DNA of 58,156 nt from the NCBI RefSeq assembly GCF_000282375.1, contig NZ_AKJK01000085.1, positions 1-58,156 of the forward strand, given 5' to 3'. This document shows positions 15,646 to 24,742 of the stretch, piece after piece. The position numbers and the translations under genes were made by a program. The number at the start of each line of letters is the position of its first letter. The first letter of the stretch is position 1. The notes below the pieces were generated by a model that searched no databases, was not told the DNA's origin, and saw only the letters and a list, made by a program, of their open reading frames with translations. The DNA comes from Pseudomonas sp. GM50. Lineage in GTDB: Bacteria; Pseudomonadota; Gammaproteobacteria; Pseudomonadales; Pseudomonadaceae.

Positions 15646-17703
15646 TCAACCGAGCTGAAATCTCCCGGTATTCGCACTCAAGGCCTTGCTGCCCTGACTC
15701 AAGGTGTCCGCAGCCAGGTTCACCGCCCGTGCGCCTTCAAGTAAGCGTACCGCCGCCTGATCGACTTGCTGGATGTTGCCGCTGACTTCATCGGCAGTGC
15801 TCGCTTGCTCTTCGACAGCAGTGGCGATTTGCGCCAGGGTGTCGGTGACGCTCTGCACCGCGCTGGCGATTTCCCCCAGGCGCTCGCCGAGACCGGTGAC
15901 GGCTTGCGCATCCGATTGGGCCTGGCCGCAGGCGGCTTCCATCAGGCTTACGGCTTCGTTGACGGTGCTGCGCAGGCTGTCGACGGTGCCGGCGATTTGC
16001 GCAGTGGAGGACTGGGTGCGTTGCGACAGGCTGCGCACTTCATCGGCCACTACGGCAAAACCACGACCTTGCTCGCCGGCCCGTGCGGCCTCGATGGCGG
16101 CGTTGAGGGCCAGCAGGTTGGTCTGCTCGGCGACGCCGCGAATGGTATCGACCACCAATTGAATCTGCTGCCCTTGCTCGCTGACCCGCCCCAGTGCCGC
16201 CGCGGTGTCGTTCAAGCGTTGATTGAGCTGCTGAATACTCGCTGTCGTGCGTTGGCTGTCACGGCTGCTGTCGGCGGCGATGCGCTGGGTGTGCTGCGCG
16301 CTGCCTGAGGCCTGTTCGCAGCTCTGGGCGACTCCTTGGGAGGTCGCGGCCAATTGCGTGGCCGCAGCGGCGATCTGGCTGATCTGCAACTGCTGAGCTT
16401 CGACTTCCCCAAGGGCGCCACTCGAGTGATGGTTGAGGGTGCGCACCGCGTTGCTCAGCTGCAAGGTTTCATGATCGACCCCCAGCAGGCTGTTGCGCAG
16501 TTGCACCACCGCGACGTTGAGGGCGGTGCTGATAGCCGCCAGTTCGTCGCGGCCCTGCACTGGTACTTGCAGGCTCAGGTTGCCGTCACGCAACGCTTCG
16601 GCCAGTAGCGTGATGCCGCTGGCGCTGCGACGGATCGAGGCCTGCAAACAGATGAACAGGTACAGCGCAGCCAGTAGCAGGCAACCGAAAACTGTCGCCA
16701 CCAGGATGAATTGGCGGATGGCCGAGCCGTGGTAATAGTCCAGCCGCTGATCCAGCGAAACCAACGATTGCTGGCGTAGCGAGGCGAGATCGCCGAGAAG
16801 GGCGTCGAGGCTGCGTTCAAAGTCTTCCGGCTTGAGGTTGATGCTGCCGCCGAAGACGCCCTCATCCAGCACTTTCAAACCGGCGTCCAGATGTTTGAGG
16901 CTGTCGTGGTATTGCCCGGCCCAGGTTTGCAGGGCGCTGGGCAGGCGTGTTTCCAGCAGGCCAGCCGTTTTAACAAGCTGCTCCCGCGCATCGCCGATGC
17001 GGCTACGCAAGTCCCGCAGTTGTAGACGGCTTTGCAGAGTGAACTGCCCGGATACTACCGAGGCCTGGCCGACGGCGGCGAGACGCCCGACCCGTTCGAT
17101 CAGATCCGGTGCGTGTTGAGTGGAAATCTGTGTCAGCAGCCAGGTTTCCAGCCATGGCGCGAGGGTCAGGCGATTGTCCATCGCGATTTGTTCGCGCAAG
17201 GCTTGCAGAGCACTCAAGGCATTGGTGAAGCGATCGTAACCGTCCGGCCACCAACCGACGCTGCTCAGGCTTTTCGAGTCCAGGCCGGTGAGCGCGGTTT
17301 GCAGGGCCTGATAGCGGGTGAGGATTTGGCCCTCGGCGCCTTCGGTTTTCAGGGCATTGCCCAAATCCGTGGTGGCTTGGGCGACGGCCGGCTGAACCGC
17401 GTCGAACGCTGCCATCGCAGCGATGGTTGCGGGCGTCGGCTGGCGATTGGTTTCGGTGGCGCGCCAACGAGCGGCGCGGTCACGCTGGGCGGCGAGCAGA
17501 TTGTCGAGTGCATCGAGGGCGAGCAATTGACGAACCCCGGCGCGTTCGCCGGAGATCAGGTTCAACTTGTCACGATAATCCTGACCGATCATCCACAGAC
17601 TGCCCGCCAGTGGCAGGATAAACAGCAGAAACAGCAGCTGAAATTTGCGCGCGAAGCCGAAGCGCCCCAGTAGCCCGATCCCCGGTGATAAAAAAGCCTG
17701 CAT
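15646..17703 (-). CDS. Transmembrane methyl-accepting chemotaxis protein
   Basis: A 685-residue chemoreceptor with a classic layout: transmembrane segment 1 at about residues 21-40, a long helical periplasmic sensor at 41-330 that looks like a nitrate/nitrite-sensing (NIT-like) bundle, transmembrane segment 2 at about 331-353, HAMP at about 354-405, and a signalling domain with tip EQTNLLALNAAIEAARAGEQGRGF. The ligand is not known. The frame is open to 17982, but the ATG at 17703 follows a GAGGAG ribosome binding site and gives a normal short cytoplasmic N-terminus. It is divergent from the fosmidomycin-resistance-type exporter. Confidence 0.9.
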   Translation of the reverse strand: MQAFLSPGIGLLGRFGFARKFQLLFLLFILPLAGSLWMIGQDYRDKLNLISGERAGVRQLLALDALDNLLAAQRDRAARWRATETNRQPTPATIAAMAAFDAVQPAVAQATTDLGNALKTEGAEGQILTRYQALQTALTGLDSKSLSSVGWWPDGYDRFTNALSALQALREQIAMDNRLTLAPWLETWLLTQISTQHAPDLIERVGRLAAVGQASVVSGQFTLQSRLQLRDLRSRIGDAREQLVKTAGLLETRLPSALQTWAGQYHDSLKHLDAGLKVLDEGVFGGSINLKPEDFERSLDALLGDLASLRQQSLVSLDQRLDYYHGSAIRQFILVATVFGCLLLAALYLFICLQASIRRSASGITLLAEALRDGNLSLQVPVQGRDELAAISTALNVAVVQLRNSLLGVDHETLQLSNAVRTLNHHSSGALGEVEAQQLQISQIAAAATQLAATSQGVAQSCEQASGSAQHTQRIAADSSRDSQRTTASIQQLNQRLNDTAAALGRVSEQGQQIQLVVDTIRGVAEQTNLLALNAAIEAARAGEQGRGFAVVADEVRSLSQRTQSSTAQIAGTVDSLRSTVNEAVSLMEAACGQAQSDAQAVTGLGERLGEIASAVQSVTDTLAQIATAVEEQASTADEVSGNIQQVDQAAVRLLEGARAVNLAADTLSQGSKALSANTGRFQLG

Positions 17704-18027
17704 GCCCCATGACTCCTCTGGACACCACGCATCATTAGCGTGCGTCGAGGTCATTGCGACCGCGACTGGTGCCCTTCTAAAAGGCCTCGAAAATTCCCCT
17801 TGGTCCGCTCTGTAGGCCGACTCTGTAGCGAAACTTCCCATTCTCGGTTCCCTTTGTAAGGGGCCGCGTTGAAGCGTATAAGCAAGGCAAGATTCAGACC
17901 ATGGCGTTGCGCTATCACCTTCTTTTTTTGAAGTCGTTAGCAGGCTAAGGGGATGGCGCACCTGCACCGAAAAATGGCACATTGACCGACCTGCCAGTGC
18001 GCACCCATCCGCAGTACGGAAACTCTC

Positions 18028-19245
18028 ATGGCCATCAGCAACGCTCAGTCCGCCGCCACGTCGGCGCCCGCCACTTCACAAAGCAGTCCGTTGGTCATGC
18101 GCATCATCGGCGCGGTGGCGCTGGCGCATTTGATCAACGACCTGATTCAGGCGGTATTGCCGTCGATCTATCCGATGCTCAAGGCCAGCTATGGCCTGAC
18201 CTTCACCCAGATCGGTCTGATCACCCTGACCTTTCAACTGACGGCCTCGCTGTTGCAGCCATGGGTCGGTTACCACACTGATCGTCATCCCAAACCCTGG
18301 CTGTTGCCGGCCGGTACTGTCTGCACATTGATCGGCATTCTGATGATGTCTGTGGTCGGTAGCTTCCCGATGATTCTGCTGGCGGCGGGGTTGATCGGTG
18401 TCGGTTCATCGACCTTTCACCCGGAAGCTTCTCGTGTGGCGCGACTGGCCTCGGGTGGGCGTTTCGGCTTGGCGCAGTCGACGTTTCAGGTGGGCGGTAA
18501 TGCGGGTTCGGCTTTCGGGCCGTTGTTGGCGGCAGCGATCATCATTCCCTACGGTCAGGGGCATGTGGCCTGGTTCGGATTGTTCGCGCTGTTTGCGCTG
18601 TTCGTGCTGTATCGGATCAGCCGTTGGTACGCCAACCACCTGAACCTGTTCAAGCTCAAACAAGGTCAGGCAGCGACTCACGGCTTGTCGAAAGGCCGGG
18701 TGATCAGCGCGCTGGTGGTACTTGGATTGCTGGTGTTCTCCAAGTATTTCTACATGGCCAGTCTCACCAGTTACTTCACGTTCTACCTGATTGAAAAATT
18801 TGACCTGTCGGTGGCCAGTTCGCAGCTGCATCTGTTCCTGTTTCTCGGTGCGGTAGCGGCGGGGACCTTCTTCGGCGGGCCGATCGGCGACAAGATCGGG
18901 CGCAAGGCAGTGATCTGGTTCTCGATCCTCGGTGTCGCACCGTTCACCCTGATCCTGCCCCACGTCGATCTGTTCTGGACCAGCGTCCTGAGCGTGGTGA
19001 TCGGCTTCATCCTCGCCTCGGCGTTCTCGGCCATCGTGGTGTATGCGCAAGAGCTGGTGCCGGGGAATGTCGGGATGATTGCCGGGGTGTTCTTCGGCCT
19101 GATGTTCGGCTTCGGCGGGATTGGCGCCGCATTGCTCGGGCATCTGGCGGATATCCACGGCATTGAATACGTGTACTTCCTGTGCTCGTTCTTGCCGTTG
19201 CTTGGTGTGCTGGCGATCTTCCTGCCGAGAACCAAAAAAGCCTGA
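18028..19245 (+). CDS. fsr: Fosmidomycin-resistance-type MFS exporter
   Basis: A 405-residue MFS protein with 12 predicted membrane segments. The opening AHLINDLIQAVLPSIYPMLK, the loop VGYHTDRHPKPW and the segment GVGSSTFHPEASRVA are characteristic of the Fsr family (YPO/Fsr exporters named for fosmidomycin resistance in E. coli). Physiological substrate is unknown. It is monocistronic and ends 13 nt before a REP pair. Confidence 0.85.
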   Translation: MAISNAQSAATSAPATSQSSPLVMRIIGAVALAHLINDLIQAVLPSIYPMLKASYGLTFTQIGLITLTFQLTASLLQPWVGYHTDRHPKPWLLPAGTVCTLIGILMMSVVGSFPMILLAAGLIGVGSSTFHPEASRVARLASGGRFGLAQSTFQVGGNAGSAFGPLLAAAIIIPYGQGHVAWFGLFALFALFVLYRISRWYANHLNLFKLKQGQAATHGLSKGRVISALVVLGLLVFSKYFYMASLTSYFTFYLIEKFDLSVASSQLHLFLFLGAVAAGTFFGGPIGDKIGRKAVIWFSILGVAPFTLILPHVDLFWTSVLSVVIGFILASAFSAIVVYAQELVPGNVGMIAGVFFGLMFGFGGIGAALLGHLADIHGIEYVYFLCSFLPLLGVLAIFLPRTKKA

Positions 19246-19258
19246 ACACTACCGACCC

Positions 19259-19346
19259 GTAGGAGCGAGGCTTGCCCGCGAAGGCCGTTATGCCGTTTGC
19301 CTGAATCACCGCGTCATCGTTCTTCGCGGGCAAGCCTCGCTCCTAC
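19259..19346. repeat. REP pair, family A
   Basis: Inverted copies of the 25-nt REP A unit (19259-19283 and 19322-19346) with a 38-nt loop, immediately downstream of the exporter stop. It marks the left side of the AT-richer segment that follows. Confidence 0.92.
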
Positions 19347-19410
19347 GTGTCGGAAGTGTCTCGTCCTGAATAGGGTTTACACCCTTCCGACTTCTTATCA
19401 GGAAGGTGCA

Positions 19411-19530
19411 ATGGATACTGGCTCAAATGAGTCAGGCAATGGGGACGCACAAGCTCAGGTACTGCTTTTGCGGAAGCTGCCGGGTGTGATGCCCACTACT
19501 TTTTTGAAGGCCCGGGTCATGTGGCTTTGA
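19411..19530 (+). other. ORF start stub cut off by the inserted AraC cassette
   Basis: An ATG with a near-ideal ribosome binding site (AGGAAGG, 4-nt spacer) opens a frame MDTGSNESGNGDAQAQ that then runs antisense through the 3' end of the AraC gene and stops after 39 codons. The hydrophilic first 15 residues lie outside the AraC gene and look like the true beginning of some protein whose body is gone. It may be an insertion-sequence end or a displaced gene; I cannot name it. Confidence 0.35.
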
Positions 19531-20300
19531 TCGAAGAAGCCGCAAGCGAACGACGCTTCTGCGAGGCTGGACCCGGTGCGCAGCAGTTTTTGGACCTGTG
19601 CGATTCGTTTCTGGATTTGATAGCTGTGGGGGGAGACGCCAACGCTTTTTTTGAACACCCGGATCAGGTAAAGAGGGTCAAGATTCACCAGTTGTGCCAG
19701 TTCTTCCAGAGACAGATGTTTGTCGAACTCGTCTTCGAGCTTCCTCTTGATCTTTTGCACTGCGTGCTGCTCAACCGCACTGACTGGTTCGATGGGCGCT
19801 CCGCTGCGCTCGAAGAGCTGGGTCACCAGATCCAGCAGGATAGTTTCCCGTTCAAGGCTGGAGGGGGATGTTTCAATGATTTGATGTTGATGCAAAAAGG
19901 TCCGGGCGAAGTCGGGGGCCTGGCTCAGAGCTGTTTGAAAAAGATGAATATGATCGTCTGAAAAACGCCCTTGAAACACCATCCGATTGACCCATTCGGG
20001 GTCGATATAGAGCATTCGATACATCCAGCCCTCATCATGCCCTGGCAAGCCGTCGTGGATCTCCCCGGGGGTAATGGTGACCACACTGCCAGCGACCCCC
20101 ATGTAGTAACTGCCGCGATAAAAAAGCTTTTCAACACCGCTACTTATAACGCCGATAGCGTACCGGTCATGTGAATGTCGGCCGAAAGATTGAGTGCTGT
20201 AACGCGCAGATAGCAATTCACAGTCGCCTTCGGGTATACGCCAGAATTGAACAAAGTCCTTGTTTTTTTGAAGGGCTTTGTTATGGCGATTCTCATCCAT
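19455..20300 (-). CDS. AraC-family transcriptional regulator
   Basis: About 281 residues. The N-terminal cupin-like sensor domain (about 20-150) contains GRHSHDRYAIGVISSG and a PGEIHDG turn typical of the AraC_binding family. The C-terminal double helix-turn-helix (about 180-280) ends with SLAEASFACGFFDQSHMTRAFKKVVG. The start is uncertain: ATG at 20300 or GTG at 20354. It is divergent from a glutathione S-transferase gene that is followed by an exporter, the usual layout for an AraC activator of an amino-acid or drug efflux pair. Base composition is about 43% GC near its 5' end by hand count, lower than neighbours. Confidence 0.85.
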   Translation of the reverse strand: MDENRHNKALQKNKDFVQFWRIPEGDCELLSARYSTQSFGRHSHDRYAIGVISSGVEKLFYRGSYYMGVAGSVVTITPGEIHDGLPGHDEGWMYRMLYIDPEWVNRMVFQGRFSDDHIHLFQTALSQAPDFARTFLHQHQIIETSPSSLERETILLDLVTQLFERSGAPIEPVSAVEQHAVQKIKRKLEDEFDKHLSLEELAQLVNLDPLYLIRVFKKSVGVSPHSYQIQKRIAQVQKLLRTGSSLAEASFACGFFDQSHMTRAFKKVVGITPGSFRKSST

Positions 20301-20383
20301 TAATTGTCCAGTTTTGTGCAATACGTATGAAAAAAAGGTCGCTAAATTTAGCACCTATTTCACAACACAAGCTAGGGGATGCG

Positions 20384-21007
20384 ATGTCTACAAAACTGGT
20401 AGTTGGGGATTTTAATAAGTCTTCATGGTCATTTCGTGCGTGGCTGGTTCTTGTGACAGCGGATGTTGCATTTGAAACCCTTCAGATCAAACTGGAACAA
20501 AGCGACACGCGTGAGCGCATTCTGGAGCACTCGCCTTCCGGTAAGGTACCGGCGCTGCTGCTTGATGATGTTGTCATCAACGACAGCCTGGCCATTAGCG
20601 AATATATTGCCGGCACATATCCGACCGCTAACCTTTGGCCTCAAGATTCACGGATCAGGGCCCTGGCACGAGCTGCTGCGGCAGAGATGCACTCCGGTTT
20701 CACCCATCTGCGCACGCAGATGTCGTTTGGCCTGAACACCGGTGACATCCCGGAAAGCCTGACCGCCGAGACCCGAGAGGAAATCATGCGGGTGTTCGCA
20801 ATCTGGAAGCAGCTCCGTGAGGTGAGCGGTTCAACACAGTTCCTCTGCGGTGACTTTGGCATTGTTGATGCGATGTTTGTTCCGGTGGTGTTCCGCTTCC
20901 GTCGTTATGGGATTGCCATCCCTGAACAACTGCAGGGTTATGTCGAAAACATTCTGGGGTATGCGCCGGTACAACAATGGTTGAAGTTGGCCGCGCAAGA
21001 AGTTTAA
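20384..21007 (+). CDS. Glutathione S-transferase family protein
   Basis: A 207-residue GST fold. The N-terminal thioredoxin-like domain has SSWSFRAW with the likely catalytic Ser, then SGKVPALLLDD with the cis-Pro, and NDSLAISEYIA for glutathione binding. An all-helical C-terminal domain follows. The reaction is not predictable. The ATG at 20384 gives the normal family start; the frame upstream is only open by chance. The first 120 nt are 43% GC by hand count, against about 58% in the exporter gene before it, so the gene is probably a recent acquisition together with its neighbours. Confidence 0.87.
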   Translation: MSTKLVVGDFNKSSWSFRAWLVLVTADVAFETLQIKLEQSDTRERILEHSPSGKVPALLLDDVVINDSLAISEYIAGTYPTANLWPQDSRIRALARAAAAEMHSGFTHLRTQMSFGLNTGDIPESLTAETREEIMRVFAIWKQLREVSGSTQFLCGDFGIVDAMFVPVVFRFRRYGIAIPEQLQGYVENILGYAPVQQWLKLAAQEV

Positions 21008-21069
21008 AGGGTTGTGTGGCGGCTAACTATTAAAGCTAATTAAAAATTAGTTGTGTTTTTTGACGCGTG

Positions 21070-21099
21070 GCAGAAAAGACCTTTGGGGCTTTTCTGCTT
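21070..21099 (+). terminator. Probable terminator after the GST gene
   Basis: A hairpin GCAGAAAAG / CTTTTCTGC followed by a short T-rich tract, 62 nt after the stop. The tail is weak, so the exporter may still receive read-through. Confidence 0.55.
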
Positions 21100-21164
21100 T
21101 GTCGAGTCCGGTGTTTGTTGAGTGTTCATAAAGTTAATGCCGGTCTTTATCAATGAGGTTTCTC

Positions 21165-22070
21165 ATGTCGACTAATAACAATCGGGCAATCATTGAATTG
21201 ACCATCGGCGGACTGATGCTCAGTCTGTCTGCTCTAGCCGTCGCTTTCACCCATATCGGCGCGGGTGGCGCAGGGTTCTATCGGATGGTGTTCGCCTCGA
21301 TCCTGTTCTTCCTGCTGCTCAAGGTGCGCAAAACACCGGTGCTGCTCAAAACCGCCAAGGCGCAGCTGTACACCGCGTTGGCTGGGGTGTTTCTGGCCAT
21401 TGACCTGGTGCTTTGGCACCAGAGCATCTATATCGTCGGCCCGGGTATCGGGTCGATCCTGACCAACTGTCAGGTGTTCTTCATGACCCTGCTGGGGTTG
21501 TACCTGTTGAAGGAAAAACCTTCGATCTACTTCCTGGTATCCATTACCTTGGCATTTGTTGGGCTCTATCTGTTGTTGCTACCCGAGATGACCAGTGCGG
21601 TAGGGATCAAGGGCGTGGTGTATGGCGTGCTGTCGGGACTGGCGTATGCCATCTGCGTGTACTTCCTGAAGATCAACACCCAGTTGCCTGACGGCGGGGG
21701 TGACAAGATCGCACAGATGCTCAATTTGAGTCTTTGGGCGGCACTGGTTCTGCTGACATACGCGCTGGCAACTGGGGAAAGCCTGGCCATCGTGGATGGG
21801 CACACCTTGCTGATGTTGATCATATACGGGGTGCTGGTGCAGTTTGTCGGCTGGTTGTTGGTCAACCGTTCGATTGGAGCCATCAGCCTGGGGTTGGCCG
21901 GTCTGATCCTGCTACTGGAGCCGGTGATCACGTATTTCATTGATGTCACCTTTCTCGGCAAGGCCAGCTCCACGCTGCAGATTTGTGGCGCGCTGCTGAC
22001 TATCTTTGCGGTTTACATTGGCTCAATCAAACCGCCTGAGAAAGCGCACCCTTTACCCGAAGCGACCTGA
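21165..22070 (+). CDS. EamA/DMT-family permease
   Basis: A 301-residue integral membrane protein with about ten transmembrane segments arranged as two EamA repeats, the form found in exporters of amino acids, metabolites or drugs. The ATG at 21165 is preceded by GAGG with a 6-nt spacer, better than the ATG at 21153. It follows the GST gene and probably belongs to the AraC-controlled cassette. The substrate is unknown. Confidence 0.87.
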   Translation: MSTNNNRAIIELTIGGLMLSLSALAVAFTHIGAGGAGFYRMVFASILFFLLLKVRKTPVLLKTAKAQLYTALAGVFLAIDLVLWHQSIYIVGPGIGSILTNCQVFFMTLLGLYLLKEKPSIYFLVSITLAFVGLYLLLLPEMTSAVGIKGVVYGVLSGLAYAICVYFLKINTQLPDGGGDKIAQMLNLSLWAALVLLTYALATGESLAIVDGHTLLMLIIYGVLVQFVGWLLVNRSIGAISLGLAGLILLLEPVITYFIDVTFLGKASSTLQICGALLTIFAVYIGSIKPPEKAHPLPEAT

Positions 22071-22392
22071 TAGAAGGTGTATCACGGCGGTATCGTGAAT
22101 GACGGGCTGTCATGGCCAGTGAGTTGGTGATTACGCCTGAATTGCTGGCGGAGCTGGATAGACTGGCGTAGCGCTAGAGGAGAATGGGGACAGCTTCACT
22201 TTCGCTCCCAAAACGTCCGTTCTGGCCCATTTCAGTCTGTCGCGACCGACTGAAAGCGACTGAACCCAGCCATTCATCCCTGATTCGGCAACAGTGTTTG
22301 TCCCTCCGATCGATTTTTCCCGCCGCCGTCATCCCATAGCATCGTCCTCAAGCCGCCAGCAATCGTGCTGAAGCGGCCCACTCAACGAGACG
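22071..22392. other. Gene-poor interval with a 24-bp palindrome
   Basis: This 322-bp stretch has no convincing gene. A 19-codon ORF at 22112-22171 (MASELVITPELL...) has coding-like composition and could be a remnant. At 22231-22254 there is a near-perfect palindrome (TTCAGTC-T-GTCGCGAC-C-GACTGAA, one mismatched pair). No promoter for the DUF2790 gene stands out. Confidence 0.5.
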
Positions 22393-22401
22393 GTGACCAA
22401 C

Positions 22402-22659
22402 ATGAACACGATGAAAATGGCGATGGTGTTATTGCTTGGTAGCCTAGGCGCGCAGGCCTATGCGGATACGGTGCCGACGACAAACCTTCGGGTCGAAACC
22501 TATGACTACTCGACGAAGCTCGATATCGAGCATGTGATTTCGATCACTGAGCCGGCGAATGAGTGCGCACCGGTGCCGGTTCAGATGACCTATGAAGATT
22601 CCCATGGTCAGCGCCATGTCCTGCAATATCAAATAATGGGCACTGGCTGTTCCAGTTGA
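22402..22659 (+). CDS. Small secreted DUF2790-family protein
   Basis: An 85-residue protein with a signal peptide (KMAMVLLLGSLGAQAYA, cleavage before DTVP). The mature domain has the family pattern VETYDYSTKLDIEHVISI ... CAPVPVQMTYEDSHG ... YQIMGTGC, with two Cys that may form a disulfide. DUF2790 proteins are common, often multi-copy, in Pseudomonas and their function is unknown. A GTG at 22393 in the same frame is an alternative start. Confidence 0.85.
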   Translation: MNTMKMAMVLLLGSLGAQAYADTVPTTNLRVETYDYSTKLDIEHVISITEPANECAPVPVQMTYEDSHGQRHVLQYQIMGTGCSS

Positions 22660-22703
22660 TTCGGTGCGGAGGATGGAGGGTCGACACTCCATATCTGCTG
22701 TAC

Positions 22704-23639
22704 TCAGTCTTTTCTTGCTCCAGCAACGTGCTCATCCGATGCCAGCAATTGCGGGATCGATAGCTTGAGAAAATCCACCCAGGTTTTGGTCTTCGCATCG
22801 ACGAACTTGCGCGACGGATAGATCGCGAACAGGTTCAACTCCTCCAGCCGGTACTCCGGCAACACCCGCACCAACGTCCCCGCCCGCAGGCCATCCACGG
22901 CCGATGCTATCGGCTGAATGCCGATTCCCATGCCTTTTCTGATCGCGATGGTCATGCCGTCGGCGGTATTGATATGGAAGGGCGACAAGGGAATGGTAAT
23001 GGTCTCCATGCCTTGCGGGCCTTCGAACGTCCAGTTCTCCACTGGCATGACCGTGTTGACGATCCGCAGGCACTCATGTTCACCGAGGGCGCTGGGTGAG
23101 TCGGGCCTGCCGCGTTTTTCCAGGTAGGCCGGCGACGCGCAGAGGATGCTGTAAGTGATGCCCAGACGCTGAGCGACGAAGCCTGAATCAGGCAGTTCGC
23201 GGGCCAGTACGATGGACATGTCGTAGCCTTCTTCGAGCAGGTCCGGCACGCGGTTGGTCAGGGTCAGGTCGAACATCACCGTGGGGTGAATCTCCCGGTA
23301 GCGGGCGATGGCGTCGATCACATAGTGGTTGCCGATGGCCGACATTGCGTGGATTTTCAAACGACCCACGGGCAGGGTCTGCGCGGTGCCGGCTTCCTCG
23401 TCGGCCTCGCGGACATCATCGAGGATGCGTTCGCAGCGTTGCAGGTAACGTACGCCGGCTTCGGTCAGGGCGAGGCGGCGGGTAGTGCGGTTGATAAGGC
23501 GTGTGTGCAGACGGGCTTCAAGGGCGGAAACGGCTTTGGAGACGTTGGTCGTGGTGGTGTCGAGCAACTCGGCGGCCGCAGTGAAACTGCCACTCTGAGC
23601 GACGGCGACGAAGAAACGCATGCTCTGGAAAACGTCCAT
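22704..23639 (-). CDS. LysR-family transcriptional regulator
   Basis: A 311-residue LysR-type regulator. The N-terminal winged helix-turn-helix (residues 1-60: MDVFQSMRFFVAVAQSGSFTAAAELLDTTTTNVSKAVSALE, shown here in part) is followed by a substrate-binding domain. The DNA-binding part is like the large Pseudomonas group that governs small oxidoreductase or efflux genes. It faces away from the aldo/keto reductase operon on the same strand, so its target is not obvious. Confidence 0.9.
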   Translation of the reverse strand: MDVFQSMRFFVAVAQSGSFTAAAELLDTTTTNVSKAVSALEARLHTRLINRTTRRLALTEAGVRYLQRCERILDDVREADEEAGTAQTLPVGRLKIHAMSAIGNHYVIDAIARYREIHPTVMFDLTLTNRVPDLLEEGYDMSIVLARELPDSGFVAQRLGITYSILCASPAYLEKRGRPDSPSALGEHECLRIVNTVMPVENWTFEGPQGMETITIPLSPFHINTADGMTIAIRKGMGIGIQPIASAVDGLRAGTLVRVLPEYRLEELNLFAIYPSRKFVDAKTKTWVDFLKLSIPQLLASDEHVAGARKD

Positions 23640-23697
23640 TGGTTGTTCGCCTTATGGGGGACGGTGTCTGGGAGTCGGTGCTCACCTTCAATGGCAG

Positions 23698-23740
23698 CCC
23701 CTCACCCTAACCCTCTCCCGGAGGGCGGGGGGGGGAGGGC
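23698..23740. repeat. C/G-rich repeat unit (CCCTCACCCTAACCCTCTCCC type)
   Basis: An imperfect hairpin unit of CCCTCTCCC and GGGAGGG arms with a nine-G run. I recall this as a frequent intergenic repeat of fluorescent pseudomonads. It separates the LysR gene from the end of the aldo/keto reductase gene. Confidence 0.65.
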
Positions 23741-23766
23741 TTCAATCTGCATCACGCCACTGCACT

Positions 23767-24720
23767 TCAAGCCGGACGCCTCGGAATAAACCCGGGCACC
23801 CCGGTTTCCACCACCGAATTGAAGCGGATCCGCGTGCTGATGTCTTCCTTGATCTCACGCATCGCCCGCTGCGCCAATGTCGCGATATCAAAGTTCTCCT
23901 GAATATGGCTGGGCGTTGCCGACGTCGTCAGGAATGCCGTGCCACGTTGCACCGCCCACGCCAGTGCCACTTGCGCCGGGGTCTTCTGCACATGCCGGGC
24001 GATGCCGGTCAGCACTGCCTCTTCAAGCACATTCGGCTCCATCCCGTGCCCCAGTGGCGCGAAGGCCAAAAGGATGATGCCGTGCTGTTGGCAGAACTCG
24101 AGCATTTCCCATTCCGGGAGGTACGGGTGCGACTCAATCTGCACCACGGCCGGTTTGATCCGTGCCGCCGCAACAATCTTTTTCAGCGCCTCCAGGGTGA
24201 TGTCCGACAAGCCGATGGATTTGCAGCGGCCTTCATCCACCAGGCTTTCCAGCGCACGCCAGGTATCGAGCAAGGTGATCTCGCCATCGTATATAACGTG
24301 GCCGAACACGTCCCGCGGGTCCTGATCGTCACCCGGCTGGAAAGCGAATGGCGTGTGGATCAGGTAGCAATCGATGTAGTCGGTTTGCAGCCGTTGGCAG
24401 CTTGCTTCGAATGCAGGCTTGACCCGCTCGGGCCGGTGATTGGTGTTCCACAGCTTGGTGGTGATGAACACGTCTTCGCGGCGAATGTGGCCGGCGGCGA
24501 AGACCTGCTGGAACGCCACGCCGATCTGCGCTTCATTACGATAACGCTCGGCGCAGTCGAAGTGGCGAAAACCCACCTCCAACGCGCATTTGACCGCTTC
24601 AGTGGTCGTGCTCGGATCGCGGAACAAGGTGCCGAAGCCAACGGCCGGCATAGCGCCTGCGCCGTTGTTGAGCGGCCAGCGGGTGTCGCGAAGCTCATCG
24701 TGAAAGGCTTCGTAGGTCAT
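23767..24720 (-). CDS. Aldo/keto reductase, last gene of the efflux operon
   Basis: A 317-residue NAD(P)H-dependent reductase of the aldo/keto family. The TIM-barrel landmarks are FRHFDCAERYRNE (catalytic Asp and Tyr), TKLW followed by the His/Asn block, and a C-terminal cofactor region ending in IPRRP. The ATG at 24720 has a GGAG ribosome binding site 7 nt before it; a longer frame to 24798 overlaps the outer membrane factor gene and is unlikely. The gene follows the efflux genes by 22 nt, so it may detoxify the compound that the pump exports. Confidence 0.88.
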   Translation of the reverse strand: MTYEAFHDELRDTRWPLNNGAGAMPAVGFGTLFRDPSTTTEAVKCALEVGFRHFDCAERYRNEAQIGVAFQQVFAAGHIRREDVFITTKLWNTNHRPERVKPAFEASCQRLQTDYIDCYLIHTPFAFQPGDDQDPRDVFGHVIYDGEITLLDTWRALESLVDEGRCKSIGLSDITLEALKKIVAAARIKPAVVQIESHPYLPEWEMLEFCQQHGIILLAFAPLGHGMEPNVLEEAVLTGIARHVQKTPAQVALAWAVQRGTAFLTTSATPSHIQENFDIATLAQRAMREIKEDISTRIRFNSVVETGVPGFIPRRPA

Positions 24721-24742
24721 GGTTTTTCTCCAATGTCGGTGG

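Noticed and set aside
15646..17982. Longer chemoreceptor frame starting at 17982
   Set aside because: The added 93 residues lack a plausible function, and the ATG at 17703 has a GAGGAG ribosome binding site.
19371..19454. Possible insertion sequence end beside the REP pair
   Set aside because: There is a good ribosome binding site and ATG, but no inverted repeats, target duplication or transposase domain, so it is kept only as an ORF stub.
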